From positions 1 through 52,865 of the forward strand of contig WTXA01000003.1 in the NCBI GenBank assembly GCA_009773805.1: 52,865 bases of DNA, in the 5' to 3' direction. Every line of letters begins with the position of its first letter. The stretch's first letter is position 1. Below, in pieces: positions 25,939 through 36,533 of this stretch. The position numbers and the translations under genes are program-made. The notes under the pieces were generated by a model that was given only the letters and a program-made list of their open reading frames with translations, did not search any database and was not told where the DNA came from. This stretch comes from Fusobacteriota bacterium (GTDB taxonomy: Bacteria; Bacillota; TC1).

Positions 25939-28425
25939 ATGTTAAAATTCTTAGACAATTTAGTAAATGACAGTAAAAAGACAATTAAAAAAATAAGGCC
26001 ATTAGTTGATAGAATAAATACTTTGGAAGACAGCATCTCTAAGTTAAGTGATGCTGATTTATTAGCCCAAACTGCTATGTTCAAACAGCAACTGGCAAAT
26101 GGTGCAACTGTTGATGATATTATGGCTGAAGCTTTTGCTACAGCAAGAGAGGCTTCTATCCGCACCTTAGGTATGAGACATTTCGATGTGCAATTAATTG
26201 GTGGTGTAGTATTACATCAAGGTAGAATAGCCGAGATGAAAACGGGCGAAGGTAAAACACTGGTTGCTACACTTCCTGTTTATTTAAATGCACTAACTGG
26301 TAAAGGTGTTCATGTAATAACAGTGAACGATTACCTAGCCAAGAGGGACAGTGAATGGATGGGGCAAATATATAAATTCCTAGGAATGGATGTTGGTCTT
26401 ATTGTTCATGATATTCACCCAATGGCGAGACAAACTGAATATGCTAAAGATATTGTTTATGGAACGAATAATGAATTTGGATTTGACTATCTAAGAGACA
26501 ATATGGCAGTAAGCAAGGAAGCTATGGTTCAAAGAGAACTTAACTACGCTATTGTTGACGAAGTTGATAGTATTTTAATCGATGAAGCCAGAACACCACT
26601 TATTATATCTGGTGAAGCTGACAAACCAACTGAAATGTATGAAACGGTTGCTAAGATTATGCCAGTATTAAAGAAGGTAACTGACTTTACAACTGATGAA
26701 AAGCAAAGAATTGCAACCTTGACTGATGATGGTTTAGTTAAAGTTGAAAAAATGCTAGGAGTTAAAGGCGTATATGAAGACAATAATGCTGAACTAGGAC
26801 ATCATATAAATCAAGCATTAGTTGCTCAAGCTGTAATGAAAAAAGATGTTGACTATATTGTTAAAGAGGGAGAGATTGTTATAGTAGATAGCTTTACTGG
26901 ACGTCTTATGTACGGTAGAAGATATAGCAATGGATTACATCAAGCTATTGAAGCCAAAGAAAGAGTGAGAATACAAAAAGAATCACAAACTTTAGCAACA
27001 ATCACTTTCCAAAACTATTTCAGAATGTACAATAAAATTTCCGGTATGACAGGAACTGCAAAAACTGAAGAAAATGAATTTAGAGAGATATATGGTATGG
27101 ACGTTGTTGTTATACCAACCAACGTTGATGTTAATAGAAAAGATGAAGATGATAAAATATACAAAACTGAATTTGGCAAATTCAATGCAATTGCTGATGA
27201 AGTTGCAGAGCGTTACAAGACTGGACAACCAGTTCTAGTAGGTACTATAAGCATAGAAAAATCAGAAGCATTAAGTGGCTTGTTAAAAAGAAGAGGGATA
27301 CCTCATCAGGTGCTAAATGCCAAATATCATGAAAAAGAAGCTGAAATAATTGCTATGGCAGGCCAAAAGGGTGCAGTAACGATTGCCACCAACATGGCTG
27401 GACGTGGTACAGACATAGTTTTAGGTGAAGGAGTCAAGGAAACTGGTGGCTTATGTGTTTTCGGATCTGAAAGACATGAATCTAGAAGAATTGACAATCA
27501 ATTAAGAGGACGTTCAGGACGTCAGGGTGACCCTGGTATAAGTAGATTCTTTATTTCAAGTGAAGATGACCTTTTAAGAGTATATGGTGGAGAAAGAATG
27601 CAGAATCTATTAAAAATGGGTACTGATGATGACTTGCCAGTTGATAATCCAATAATTTCAAAGGGTATAGAAAGAGCTCAAAAAGCTGTAGAAAATCGCC
27701 ACTTTGAAGCTAGAAAACACGTTCTTGAATATGATAACATTATGAATCAACAAAGAGAAATAATATATAGTCAAAGAAAAGATGTTCTATTTAGAGATGA
27801 CCTTAAAACAAATGTTATTTCAATGATTGAAGATGTTATTGATAATTCTGTCTACAGGTTCTCTGAAGGTAAAGAGAAAATTGCTGAATGGGACTTGGAT
27901 GGGCTGTTAATTTATGGCGGGCAAACATACCTGCCGCATGGTGGTATAACTAAGGAAGATTTGTTGAAAATATCCGAAGAAGAAATAAGAAGGCAATTCA
28001 GAGATATAGCTGTTGCTGCCTATGAAAAGAATGAAGAACAAGTTGGACCAGAAATAATGAGATTCTTAGAAAAACAAGTTGTATTAAGATCAGTAGACAA
28101 ATTCTGGATGGCCCACATTGACAATATGGATGAATTGCGCCAAGGTGTTAATTTAAGAGCCTATGGTCAAAAAAACCCATTAACTGAATATAAGTTTGAA
28201 AGTTATGATATATTCCAAGTAATGGTCGAAGATATTAAAGAAGAAGTTGCCAGACTTATATATAGGGTCAAAGTTGTTGAGCCACAAGAACGTATTAGAA
28301 ACATCAAGGAGAATCGTTCTGATGAAGATGGTGGGCAAACTGCTAAGAACTCTGATAAGATTGGTAGAAATGATCCTTGTCCATGTGGAAGTGGTAAGAA
28401 ATATAAGCAATGTTGTGGGAGATAA
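25939..28425 (+). CDS. secA: Protein translocase ATPase SecA
   Basis: The motor that drives preproteins through SecYEG. The 828-residue product has Walker [12 protein letters not shown] (about residues 100-110), [14 protein letters not shown], the [19 protein letters not shown] block, [16 protein letters not shown] and [11 protein letters not shown]. The C-terminus carries the zinc-binding SEC-C motif [17 protein letters not shown], which helps bind SecB or ribosomes. Length and motif order are normal. AAGGAGAAG precedes ATG 25939; prfB starts three bases after the stop. Confidence 0.98.
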   Translation: MLKFLDNLVNDSKKTIKKIRPLVDRINTLEDSISKLSDADLLAQTAMFKQQLANGATVDDIMAEAFATAREASIRTLGMRHFDVQLIGGVVLHQGRIAEMKTGEGKTLVATLPVYLNALTGKGVHVITVNDYLAKRDSEWMGQIYKFLGMDVGLIVHDIHPMARQTEYAKDIVYGTNNEFGFDYLRDNMAVSKEAMVQRELNYAIVDEVDSILIDEARTPLIISGEADKPTEMYETVAKIMPVLKKVTDFTTDEKQRIATLTDDGLVKVEKMLGVKGVYEDNNAELGHHINQALVAQAVMKKDVDYIVKEGEIVIVDSFTGRLMYGRRYSNGLHQAIEAKERVRIQKESQTLATITFQNYFRMYNKISGMTGTAKTEENEFREIYGMDVVVIPTNVDVNRKDEDDKIYKTEFGKFNAIADEVAERYKTGQPVLVGTISIEKSEALSGLLKRRGIPHQVLNAKYHEKEAEIIAMAGQKGAVTIATNMAGRGTDIVLGEGVKETGGLCVFGSERHESRRIDNQLRGRSGRQGDPGISRFFISSEDDLLRVYGGERMQNLLKMGTDDDLPVDNPIISKGIERAQKAVENRHFEARKHVLEYDNIMNQQREIIYSQRKDVLFRDDLKTNVISMIEDVIDNSVYRFSEGKEKIAEWDLDGLLIYGGQTYLPHGGITKEDLLKISEEEIRRQFRDIAVAAYEKNEEQVGPEIMRFLEKQVVLRSVDKFWMAHIDNMDELRQGVNLRAYGQKNPLTEYKFESYDIFQVMVEDIKEEVARLIYRVKVVEPQERIRNIKENRSDEDGGQTAKNSDKIGRNDPCPCGSGKKYKQCCGR

Positions 28426-28427
28426 AA

Positions 28428-29544
28428 ATGTTACCTGAAGATTTACTTGAACAATTTAATGAGTTAAAAAAAATATTCAGCGATATCAAGGAGTCTCTTT
28501 GACTTAGATAGTAAGTCAAAAAAAATTGAAATCCTAAATCAGAAAAGACTTGACCAAGATTTTTGGCAAGATCAAAAAAATGCTAGTCAAGTGAATAAGG
28601 AAATCAATACATTGGAAAATGAATTATCTGAAATTGAAAATATGGAAGGCTATATTGGAAACATAGAAGCATCAATAGAACTCCTTGGTTTTGATGAAGA
28701 CAAGGAAATGCTTAAAGAGCTAAAGATATCAATTATTGACTTAGAATCTAAGATAAGTAATTTAGAAATAAGAAAATTGTTTAAAGATAAAGTTGACTAT
28801 AAAAATGCCATCTTGACTTTACATCCTGGAGCAGGTGGAACAGAAGCTCAGGATTGGGTAGAAATGTTATATCGAATGTACTTAAGATGGTGTGAGAAAA
28901 AAAACTTCCAAGTTAATATTCTTGATTATCTTGCTGGTGATGAAGCAGGTATAAAGAGTATATCTTTTGAAGTTGTTGGTGAACATGCATATGGTTATTT
29001 GAAATCTGAAAACGGAGTTCATCGACTAATTAGAATTTCTCCTTTTGATACAAACAAGAAAAGACATACAACCTTTGCATCGGTAGATGTAATTCCTGAA
29101 ATAGATGATGAAGAAATTATCGATATAAAAGATGAAGATTTGCGGATAGATACCTATAGAGCCAGTGGAGCGGGTGGTCAACATGTAAATAAGAAGGACT
29201 CAGCGGTAAGAATTACTCATTTGCCAAGTGGTATTGTTGTACAATGTCAAAGCGAAAGAAGTCAACTAACTAATAAACTTGCAGCCATGAAAATATTGAA
29301 AAGCAAGTTATTAGAGTTTAACAGGTTGCAAGAGGAAAATAATCTGAAGAGTTTAAGAAGTGATCAAAAAGAAATTGCTTGGGGCCATCAAATCAGGTCT
29401 TATGTATTTCAACCTTATCAATTAGTAAAGGACCACAGAACTAACATTGAAGTTGGGTCGGTAGAAGCAGTTTTAGACGGAGAATTAGATCAATTTATTA
29501 AGGGCTTTCTTTATGGGGGGAATAATAATGAGAATAACAGGTAA
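28428..29544 (+). CDS. prfB: Peptide chain release factor 2 (programmed +1 frameshift)
   Basis: RF2 reads UAA and UGA. Translation starts at ATG 28428 and runs in frame for 24 codons to a TGA at 28500-28502. The slippery CTT TGA C is preceded by the Shine-Dalgarno-like AAGGAG three bases upstream (28488-28493), the classic autoregulatory frameshift. A +1 shift continues at GAC 28501 and yields about 371 residues, normal for RF2. The second part has ISPFDTNKKRHTTFASVDV, the peptidyl-hydrolysis GGQ in ASGAGGQHVNKKDSAVR, and the anticodon-like SPF. Confidence 0.96.
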
Positions 29545-32500
29545 TGAAGAACTAGAATTAGCGGAAGGTCATGACATAGTATTTTTTCTTGGTCAGGATT
29601 TCTCCTTGGAGGGAACCAACCTATTTAAAATAATTCCAAATTTGAAATCAAAAAGCTATATTATAAATGAAAGTGGGTATGATTTAGAAAAATTATGTCC
29701 ATTTTACAATATTGAGACAGTCATTCTTAAAGTTGATCATCAACCAATAGAGGAGGCTGTCTATTTATTCATTCAAGTGAATAATAATGATCTTACTAAT
29801 GTTAGGAAAATCGTTGGAAATAGATCAACCAAGGAAAAAAATCATATATTATTAAATAATCCTGAACTTTACTACTATTACCTAGAAAATCTTAAAAATT
29901 TCAATGTTGGCTTACATGTACCAAAACTTCCAGGACATAATCCTATTAGGATTGACGGTGTAGAAAAAGTTGAGAATCCTTTCTACTATAGTAATCTCTT
30001 TGGTATAAAAAATTACATTGATCTCTACTGGGGTGATCTTCTTGAAGAAATTCTAGATGTTAAAGGTACAAAAGGCAATTTATATAAATATTTTGACAAT
30101 GTGTATAAAGATCAGAAAAATCAACTAGAAACTTTATTGAAATATAAGATTCCTAGTAAAACCTTAGATTTAACCATTGAAAAATTCAAGGCTAGACCAC
30201 TTACCATAAAGGAAAATATAGAAAAATCCATTATGGAAGGCGATTATGAACATCTACCAGAATTGACTGAGAATCTGATAAAGGGAGACAACAGCCAATT
30301 TAGCAATATTTACGATTGGGTGAAATACTTAGAGTGTAAAGCTCCAAATAAAGTTATTCAAGGTATATTAGAGTCAATATTGAAATCCGATGATGTAATA
30401 ATTGATAACAGTTTTTTACCTTTGGTTTATGAAAAACTAGCAATTACCTTCCAAAAAGAAGGAGATTTCAAATCTGCTGCTAAAGCCTATAGAAAATTTT
30501 CAGATTTGGAAAATATAAATGGTGAATTAAAAAATGTAAGCAGTGACTTCTTAAGAAAAGAGATAGAATTGCTTTATCTTGCAGGGGATTATAATGAAGT
30601 TATTAATCTTTGTATTGAAGAAAAACTATCATTACTTGCAGGCACCGATGCCCCAACTGTAGCTCTTTGTCTTGCCTTGGCTCATAATGAACTTGGTAAT
30701 TATGAAAAAGCACTTCAAGCTCTTAAGGGTGATGGTGAAGAAAAAGAGTTTCTTAGAAATATTTTCAAATTAAATAAAGGTGAATTGGGTTCTAACTTCA
30801 CTGTTAAAACTGGTGGTTTTTCAAAAATCGCCTTGTATAATGAAATGTTAACAGCTATGGCTTTAATGAAGGACAATCAGTATCTTGATACTATAAAAGT
30901 TTTTAATAGAATGAAGGAAATTCTTGGCAAACCGCAAAATCTCATAGGCAGAAGAGCTTTGCTCCTAGTTTCACTCTTTAAAGCCAGAGCATTGAAAAGA
31001 ATTGGCAATGTTAGAGAAAGCTTGAATGAATATTACAAAAACCTAGAAAATCATAAAAATGAATTAATAAGAGAAAATCGTAGTGTAATCTTAGAAATAT
31101 TGTATGAAATAGCAGAATTAGAAAAATCAATGAATAACCTTAATAAAAGTCTGGAATTCATAGAAAAAGGACTGAGTTACAATATTGATGTTGAAGAAGA
31201 CTATGATATAAAAGCACGAGTTAATCTTCTTTTGCTTAAATTAGAGATAATAAATAGTTTAGGTGAAGATGATAAAGAAATAGTTTCAATTCTAGAGGGC
31301 ATTTTAAAAGATAGAAGTTCATTAAAGGAATTTAAACCATTACAAGTTAAAATGAATGCCATTCTTGTTAAAGCTTATATTAACAATTCTCGTATTGGTG
31401 ATGCACTTGAATTAGTAGAAAGTACCTATGAAAAATACCAATACGAAACAGAGCAAGCTATAGAATTAGATCTTCTTGACATGCTTGAATTATCCAAAGA
31501 GCAATATATGAATACAGAAGCTAAAGTCAAAGGAAGTTTACAACTTAAAAGAATTATTGACAAATATTCTGATAATAAAAACACTGATATTCGTATAAGA
31601 ACAGGATTTGCACTAAAAGAAATTGCGGACTATAAGTTAAGTCTGGGTGATGATGATGGTGCAATGGAAAGTTATAAGCAGTTAACAGATGTATATGGTC
31701 CGAATAAATATAAAAAATTAGAAAGCATTCTACAAGAAACTATTATTAAACAAGGAGAAGTGCTATTTAAAAAAGGTGAATATTTCACAGCTAGAGTATT
31801 AATAATGGAAATTGATGGAAAACTCGATTCTGATGTTGATGCAGCTAGAGAGCTATTGCTCGCTAAATGTAATGAAAAACTTGGCAATATTGACCTAGCA
31901 ATAGGTGGTTATGAGGAATATTTACAAAAGACAGAAGATAAAAATATTTCTGATGAAGAAAAAATCAAGGTATACAAGACTTTGAGTATTCTAATAGCAA
32001 GCTTAAAAAGAAACAGCAAAGCTATTGCATATCTAGATAAAATTCTTGATTTGGAGACACAAGAATTAGCTCGTTTAGAGATATCCTTAACTAAAGGATG
32101 TCTGCTTTACGACCTTGATAAAGAGAAGGGCTATATGGTCTATAAGAATATTATTAGTGATTTCGGTTCCCATAATGATAATAAAATGATTGAGAAGACT
32201 ATTAATGGTTGTTCGAAAGTGATGGCAGAACTTACTAACAAGGATATGCCACTATATTTGGATATTCTAAACAAGGCACTTGATAAGTTCAATAAACTTT
32301 CAAATGATTCTAAGCTGAACATTTTCGAATCGTTACGTCTTGCTGCAGATAAATTACAAGAGTCTTTGAATATTAAAGAAGAAGAGCTTCTACGAAAAAA
32401 AATAATAAGATATTTTGGTGATGTAGAGACATCTGATTATAAGATTGAATCAGCCTATAATTATTTGAGGATTCTTGAAATCAACTTAAAACAAGATAGT

Positions 32501-33088
32501 ATCACTGATTTAGAGAGTAGTTCTGCTCAATTTAAAAGTTACTTCATTGGGAAGACAGAGGATTATGTTAAAGATTGCTACTACAAAGGGTTATTACTTT
32601 ACGGTAAAGAGTTCTTCAAAAGAGGTGAATATAAACATGCCAAAAAGATTCTTGCTGAGCTTATATCTTTAAATGATGAAATTTATATTGGTAAACTTTA
32701 TTATGGCAAATCCTTAAATGCTTTAGGTGAAAGACGAAAAGCCCTAAAAGAATTCAAGGAAATTGTTGATCATGATATATCTGGTGAATTATTTGAAGCT
32801 GTAATAGAAAAAATAAAATTAGTAAAAAGAGAAAAATCTCTATTTGGTGGAAATATTAAGAAACTTATACAAGAAATAGAAGAAAGAATAATTCCTATCA
32901 TCAACACAAGCGGCAGCAATGCAAATAAAATTACTATTGGTTTTGAGTTAGCCTTGCTATATAAAGAAATAAAGAATTTCGTAAAGTATCAAGAAATATT
33001 AACAAACTTGATAGAAAAATATTCAAAGTATGGAGATGCAGCATTACTTGATAGTCTGGAGATAGTCTACAAGGAACTAGAACAGTAG
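29528..33088 (+). CDS. Large TPR-repeat protein of unknown function
   Basis: I do not recognise an orthologue. The 1186-residue product has no signal peptide or membrane segment and looks cytosolic. The first ~230 residues are non-repetitive. From about residue 230 to the end it is almost entirely helical, with TPR-like units such as YEKLAITFQKEGDFKSAAKAY, LALAHNELGNYEKALQAL and KSLNALGERRKALKEFKEIV. It is rich in Lys and Glu. ATG 29528 has GGGGGG seven bases upstream; ATG 29513 is unlikely. It overlaps prfB by 17 bases. TPR arrays bind proteins, so a scaffold role is possible but not shown. Confidence 0.75.
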   Translation: MRITGNEELELAEGHDIVFFLGQDFSLEGTNLFKIIPNLKSKSYIINESGYDLEKLCPFYNIETVILKVDHQPIEEAVYLFIQVNNNDLTNVRKIVGNRSTKEKNHILLNNPELYYYYLENLKNFNVGLHVPKLPGHNPIRIDGVEKVENPFYYSNLFGIKNYIDLYWGDLLEEILDVKGTKGNLYKYFDNVYKDQKNQLETLLKYKIPSKTLDLTIEKFKARPLTIKENIEKSIMEGDYEHLPELTENLIKGDNSQFSNIYDWVKYLECKAPNKVIQGILESILKSDDVIIDNSFLPLVYEKLAITFQKEGDFKSAAKAYRKFSDLENINGELKNVSSDFLRKEIELLYLAGDYNEVINLCIEEKLSLLAGTDAPTVALCLALAHNELGNYEKALQALKGDGEEKEFLRNIFKLNKGELGSNFTVKTGGFSKIALYNEMLTAMALMKDNQYLDTIKVFNRMKEILGKPQNLIGRRALLLVSLFKARALKRIGNVRESLNEYYKNLENHKNELIRENRSVILEILYEIAELEKSMNNLNKSLEFIEKGLSYNIDVEEDYDIKARVNLLLLKLEIINSLGEDDKEIVSILEGILKDRSSLKEFKPLQVKMNAILVKAYINNSRIGDALELVESTYEKYQYETEQAIELDLLDMLELSKEQYMNTEAKVKGSLQLKRIIDKYSDNKNTDIRIRTGFALKEIADYKLSLGDDDGAMESYKQLTDVYGPNKYKKLESILQETIIKQGEVLFKKGEYFTARVLIMEIDGKLDSDVDAARELLLAKCNEKLGNIDLAIGGYEEYLQKTEDKNISDEEKIKVYKTLSILIASLKRNSKAIAYLDKILDLETQELARLEISLTKGCLLYDLDKEKGYMVYKNIISDFGSHNDNKMIEKTINGCSKVMAELTNKDMPLYLDILNKALDKFNKLSNDSKLNIFESLRLAADKLQESLNIKEEELLRKKIIRYFGDVETSDYKIESAYNYLRILEINLKQDSITDLESSSAQFKSYFIGKTEDYVKDCYYKGLLLYGKEFFKRGEYKHAKKILAELISLNDEIYIGKLYYGKSLNALGERRKALKEFKEIVDHDISGELFEAVIEKIKLVKREKSLFGGNIKKLIQEIEERIIPIINTSGSNANKITIGFELALLYKEIKNFVKYQEILTNLIEKYSKYGDAALLDSLEIVYKELEQ

Positions 33089-33092
33089 GAAT

Positions 33093-33121
33093 TTGATTAA
33101 TCTAAATACTTTTGTTATAAT
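33093..33121 (+). promoter_or_regulatory. Promoter of the transketolase genes
   Basis: TTGATT (33093-33098), a 17-base spacer and a perfect TATAAT (33116-33121), the same hexamers as at the S10 promoter. The start would be near 33128, about 33 bases before the first ATG. Confidence 0.7.
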
Positions 33122-33160
33122 ACTAAAAGGGATTTTATACACAATTAGGTTGGGAGACAC

Positions 33161-33970
33161 ATGAATAATATATTAATTGAAGAAAAAGCTAAAGAGATAA
33201 GAAGAGAAATAATTAAAATGTTAGGAGAAGCCAAGTCAGGTCATCCAGGAGGATCATTATCTGGAGCTGATATAATTGCAGCACTCTATTATAAGGAAAT
33301 GAAGATAGACCCTGCAAGACCAGATTGGGAAGACAGGGACAGATTTATTTTATCAAAGGGACATGCTGCGCCTTTACTTTACAGTGTATTGGCTTTAAAA
33401 GGTTACTTTGACATTGATATTTTAAAAACTTTAAGAAAAACAGGAAGCATATTACAAGGCCATCCTGATATGAGAAAGGTGCCTGGGGTTGAAATGTCAA
33501 CAGGATCATTAGGACAAGGTTTTTCTGCTGCTGTAGGAATGGCTTTAAGTTTCAAATTGTACAATAAGTCAAATAGGGTGTATGCTTTACTTGGTGATGG
33601 AGAATGCCAGGAAGGTATAATCTGGGAAGCGGCTATGGCTGCAGCTCACTATGACCTAGATAACCTTGTAGCAATTTTAGATAATAACGGATTGCAAATA
33701 GATGGTAAATGTTCTGAAGTTATGTGCCTAGGTTCATTAGCTAATAAATGGCATGCCTTCGGATTTCATGTAATTAGTATTGATGGACATAATGTAGAAG
33801 AGATTGTCAATGCCTTGGAAGAAGCTAAGACTGTCAAAGGCAGACCTACATTAATATTAGCAAAAACAATCAAAGGCAAAGGTGTATCCTTTATGGAAGA
33901 TAAAGCAGAATGGCATGGATCTGCACCTAATATGGAACAGGTTGAACAAGCATTAGAAGAATTGAAGTAG
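33161..33970 (+). CDS. Transketolase, N-terminal subunit
   Basis: Transfers two-carbon units in the pentose phosphate pathway. The 269-residue protein is the thiamine-diphosphate half: [21 protein letters not shown] (here shortened to [16 protein letters not shown]), [30 protein letters not shown], and the TPP motif [13 protein letters not shown] with NNGLQIDG. The C-terminal half is the next gene, nine bases on. Splitting into two proteins is common in Clostridia and is not a broken gene. Confidence 0.93.
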   Translation: MNNILIEEKAKEIRREIIKMLGEAKSGHPGGSLSGADIIAALYYKEMKIDPARPDWEDRDRFILSKGHAAPLLYSVLALKGYFDIDILKTLRKTGSILQGHPDMRKVPGVEMSTGSLGQGFSAAVGMALSFKLYNKSNRVYALLGDGECQEGIIWEAAMAAAHYDLDNLVAILDNNGLQIDGKCSEVMCLGSLANKWHAFGFHVISIDGHNVEEIVNALEEAKTVKGRPTLILAKTIKGKGVSFMEDKAEWHGSAPNMEQVEQALEELK

Positions 33971-33979
33971 GGGGATATA

Positions 33980-34915
33980 ATGGATCAAATAGCAACTAGA
34001 GACGCCTATGGAAAGGCTCTAAAAGAATTAGGTATGACTAATGAAGATATTATTGTATTAGATGCGGATTTATCAAAATCTACTAAAACAGCAGATTTTC
34101 AAAAAGTAAAGCCAAATCATTTTATTAATGTAGGTATAGCTGAACAAAACCTTATGGGAATTGCAGCTGGAATAGCGGCAACAGGTAAGATACCTTTTGC
34201 AAGTACTTTTGCAATGTTTGCAACTGGAAGAGCCTTTGAAATAATAAGAAATTCAATTGCTTATCCTAAGCTTAATGTAAAAATAGTTGCTACTCACTCA
34301 GGTATTACAGTTGGAGAAGATGGAGGCAGTCATGCAGCTATTGAAGATATTAGCTTAATGAGAAGTGTGCCGAATATGACGGTGATAGTGCCAGCAGATG
34401 GAGTTGAAACTGAAAAAGTAATTAAGAAAATAGTGGAATATAACGGACCTGTCTATGTTAGATTAGGTAGATCAAAGGTTCCTGTAATATATGATGATTC
34501 TTATGAATTTGAAATAGGAAAATTCAGTATTTTAAGAGAAGGTACAGATGTATCAATTATTGCTTGTGGTATAATGGTTTCAAAAGCTCTCGAAGCTGCA
34601 GAAAAATTAGCGCAAAATGGTATTATGGCAGAAGTTATAAATGCCTCAACTATAAAGCCATTCGATGCAAAGACAGTTTTAGACTCAGTTCAAAAAACCA
34701 AGTGTGTTGTTACTGTAGAAGAACACAACATTTATGGTGGGCTTGGGTCTGCAGTTTCTGAAGTTCTTTGTTGTAATTATCCAGCTCCTTTGGAGATGGT
34801 AGGAGTTATGGATGTATTTGGAGAATCTGGATCACCAGATGAATTATTGGAAAAATTTAAATTAACATCAACTGAAATTATAAATAAAGTTGATATTGTA
34901 ATAAAAAGAAAATAG
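33980..34915 (+). CDS. Transketolase, C-terminal subunit
   Basis: The pyrimidine-binding and C-terminal domains of transketolase in a 311-residue protein. It has the catalytic-glutamate motif VGIAEQNLMGIAAGIA, PFASTFAMFATGRAFE, THSGITVGEDGGSHAAIED and the C-terminal GLGSAVSEVL. It should form an alpha2-beta2 enzyme with the N-terminal half. It is followed by ftsE after 16 bases, in the same direction. Confidence 0.93.
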   Translation: MDQIATRDAYGKALKELGMTNEDIIVLDADLSKSTKTADFQKVKPNHFINVGIAEQNLMGIAAGIAATGKIPFASTFAMFATGRAFEIIRNSIAYPKLNVKIVATHSGITVGEDGGSHAAIEDISLMRSVPNMTVIVPADGVETEKVIKKIVEYNGPVYVRLGRSKVPVIYDDSYEFEIGKFSILREGTDVSIIACGIMVSKALEAAEKLAQNGIMAEVINASTIKPFDAKTVLDSVQKTKCVVTVEEHNIYGGLGSAVSEVLCCNYPAPLEMVGVMDVFGESGSPDELLEKFKLTSTEIINKVDIVIKRK

Positions 34916-34931
34916 ATTAAAGGGGCAGGTA

Positions 34932-35633
34932 ATGAATCAACCAGCAATTGTGCGTTTAGAGAATGTAACAAAAGTATACGGGAATAAGACTATTGGCTTA
35001 GATCACGTATCTACTAATATACATAAAGGGGAATTTGTATTTCTTGTCGGTGCTAGTGGTGCTGGTAAGTCAACATTTCTAAAATTGTTATTTAGAGAAG
35101 AAAAACCAACATCAGGAAAGTTGTATGTTGGAAATAAGAATATTTCTTTATTGAAAACTAAAGAATTAAACATTTTAAGGAAAAACATAGGAGTTGTCTT
35201 CCAGGATTTTAGACTATTAGAAGATAGGACAGCTTATGAAAATATAGCATATGCTATGGAAGTATTGGGATATGCAAAAAAAGATATCATGGATAGAGTA
35301 CCTAAGATTTTAAAAAAGGTAGGTATGCAACATAGACAAGAACATTATCCACAACAACTTTCAGGTGGAGAACAACAAAGAATTGCCATCGGAAGGGCTA
35401 TAATCAATTCTCCGAAAATACTTTTGGCAGATGAGCCATCAGGTAACGTTGACCCGAGTACAGCAGTTGAGATAATGGATATATTCAAAGAAATAAACAG
35501 TGTAGGCACTACTATAATTATGGCTACACATGATAGATTTATTGTTGACCAATTGGCAAAAAGAGTAATAGAACTCAAGAAGGGTCAAATAACTAGAGAC
35601 CAAGAGGGAGGAAGATATACCTATGAATCTTAA
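34932..35633 (+). CDS. ftsE: Cell division ATP-binding protein FtsE
   Basis: The ATPase of FtsEX, which controls peptidoglycan hydrolases at the division site. The 233-residue product has Walker A GASGAGKST, LLEDRTAYENIAYAMEVLG, the signature QLSGGEQQRIAIGRAI and Walker B ILLADEPSGNVDP, the family-specific form. It overlaps ftsX by 11 bases. Peptidase genes likely under its control follow directly. Confidence 0.96.
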   Translation: MNQPAIVRLENVTKVYGNKTIGLDHVSTNIHKGEFVFLVGASGAGKSTFLKLLFREEKPTSGKLYVGNKNISLLKTKELNILRKNIGVVFQDFRLLEDRTAYENIAYAMEVLGYAKKDIMDRVPKILKKVGMQHRQEHYPQQLSGGEQQRIAIGRAIINSPKILLADEPSGNVDPSTAVEIMDIFKEINSVGTTIIMATHDRFIVDQLAKRVIELKKGQITRDQEGGRYTYES

Positions 35634-36507
35634 GCAAATAGGTTATTTTTTAAAACAAGCTTTAAAAAATATGGCTAGAAACAAGGTGATGAGTTTTTCT
35701 ACAATATTAACGGTAGCGATATCATTGTTAATTGTAGGATCATTTGTTGTATTTATAGTAAATGCGGGCATGTTCATTGAAAATCAAAGTGACAAGACTC
35801 AATTATCAGTCTTTGTTGACACAACATATACACAAGAACAGGCTAAAGCTGTAGAAACCAAATTAACAGAAATTGATGGAGTAGATACTTTACTTTATAA
35901 ATCTAAAGATGAAGCATTAAAGGAAATGATTGACAAACAAGGCGGAGAATCTGGCTTGCAGGCAATTTTAGGTGAAGAAAACCCTATGCCTCATACTTTC
36001 ATCATAACAGGTACGGATAATACTAAGCTTGAAGGTATAAGTACAGTAGCAAAAACCATTGAAGGTGTATATAAGGTTGATTACGCTAAGGATTTAGCTG
36101 ATAGGTTAACAAGTATAGTTAATGCTGTTAGAGTTGGTGGTATGGTGGCTGTAGGAATATTATTTTTAATAGCAGTATTCCTTATATCTACAACAATCAA
36201 ATTAGCACTATATGCTAAAAGAAAAGAGATACAAGTTATGAAGTATGTTGGTTCATCCAATAGCTTCATTCGAGGTCCTTTCCTAGCTTCAGGAATGTTG
36301 CTAGGCTTTTTAGGTGCTTTTTTATCGTCAGTAATATTATTTGTTACCTATAAGTTTTTAATGGACTGGGCAAAAAATGTGGAATTCTTGAACTTGAGTT
36401 TCCAAAGTAGTCAAATAGCTATGATAATAGCAGGGTTGTTATTATCAGGTATACTAGTTGGTGCGGTGGGTAGTTTTATATCACTGCGCAAATATCTTGA
36501 AGTTTAA
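35623..36507 (+). CDS. ftsX: Cell division protein FtsX
   Basis: The membrane partner of FtsE. The 294-residue product starts with a cytosolic region containing ALKNMARNKVMSFSTILTVA and a first membrane segment. An extracellular domain follows at about residues 55-165 (DKTQLSVFVDTTYTQEQAKA, then EENPMPHTFIITGT), then three more membrane segments with IKLALYAKRKEIQVMKYVGS. The outer domain is the site that binds PcsB/EnvC-like coiled-coil hydrolases in other bacteria. Confidence 0.95.
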   Translation: MNLKQIGYFLKQALKNMARNKVMSFSTILTVAISLLIVGSFVVFIVNAGMFIENQSDKTQLSVFVDTTYTQEQAKAVETKLTEIDGVDTLLYKSKDEALKEMIDKQGGESGLQAILGEENPMPHTFIITGTDNTKLEGISTVAKTIEGVYKVDYAKDLADRLTSIVNAVRVGGMVAVGILFLIAVFLISTTIKLALYAKRKEIQVMKYVGSSNSFIRGPFLASGMLLGFLGAFLSSVILFVTYKFLMDWAKNVEFLNLSFQSSQIAMIIAGLLLSGILVGAVGSFISLRKYLEV

Positions 36508-36533
36508 TATTTCAAGATAAAGGGGGGAATCTT

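Noticed and set aside
28591-29544. prfB as a shorter gene starting at 28591.
   Set aside because: It has no ribosome site and lacks the RF2 N-terminus. The frameshift site upstream explains the full product.
33161-34915. A broken transketolase gene split by a frameshift.
   Set aside because: Each half has its own start, ribosome site and complete domain set, as known for two-subunit transketolases in Clostridia.
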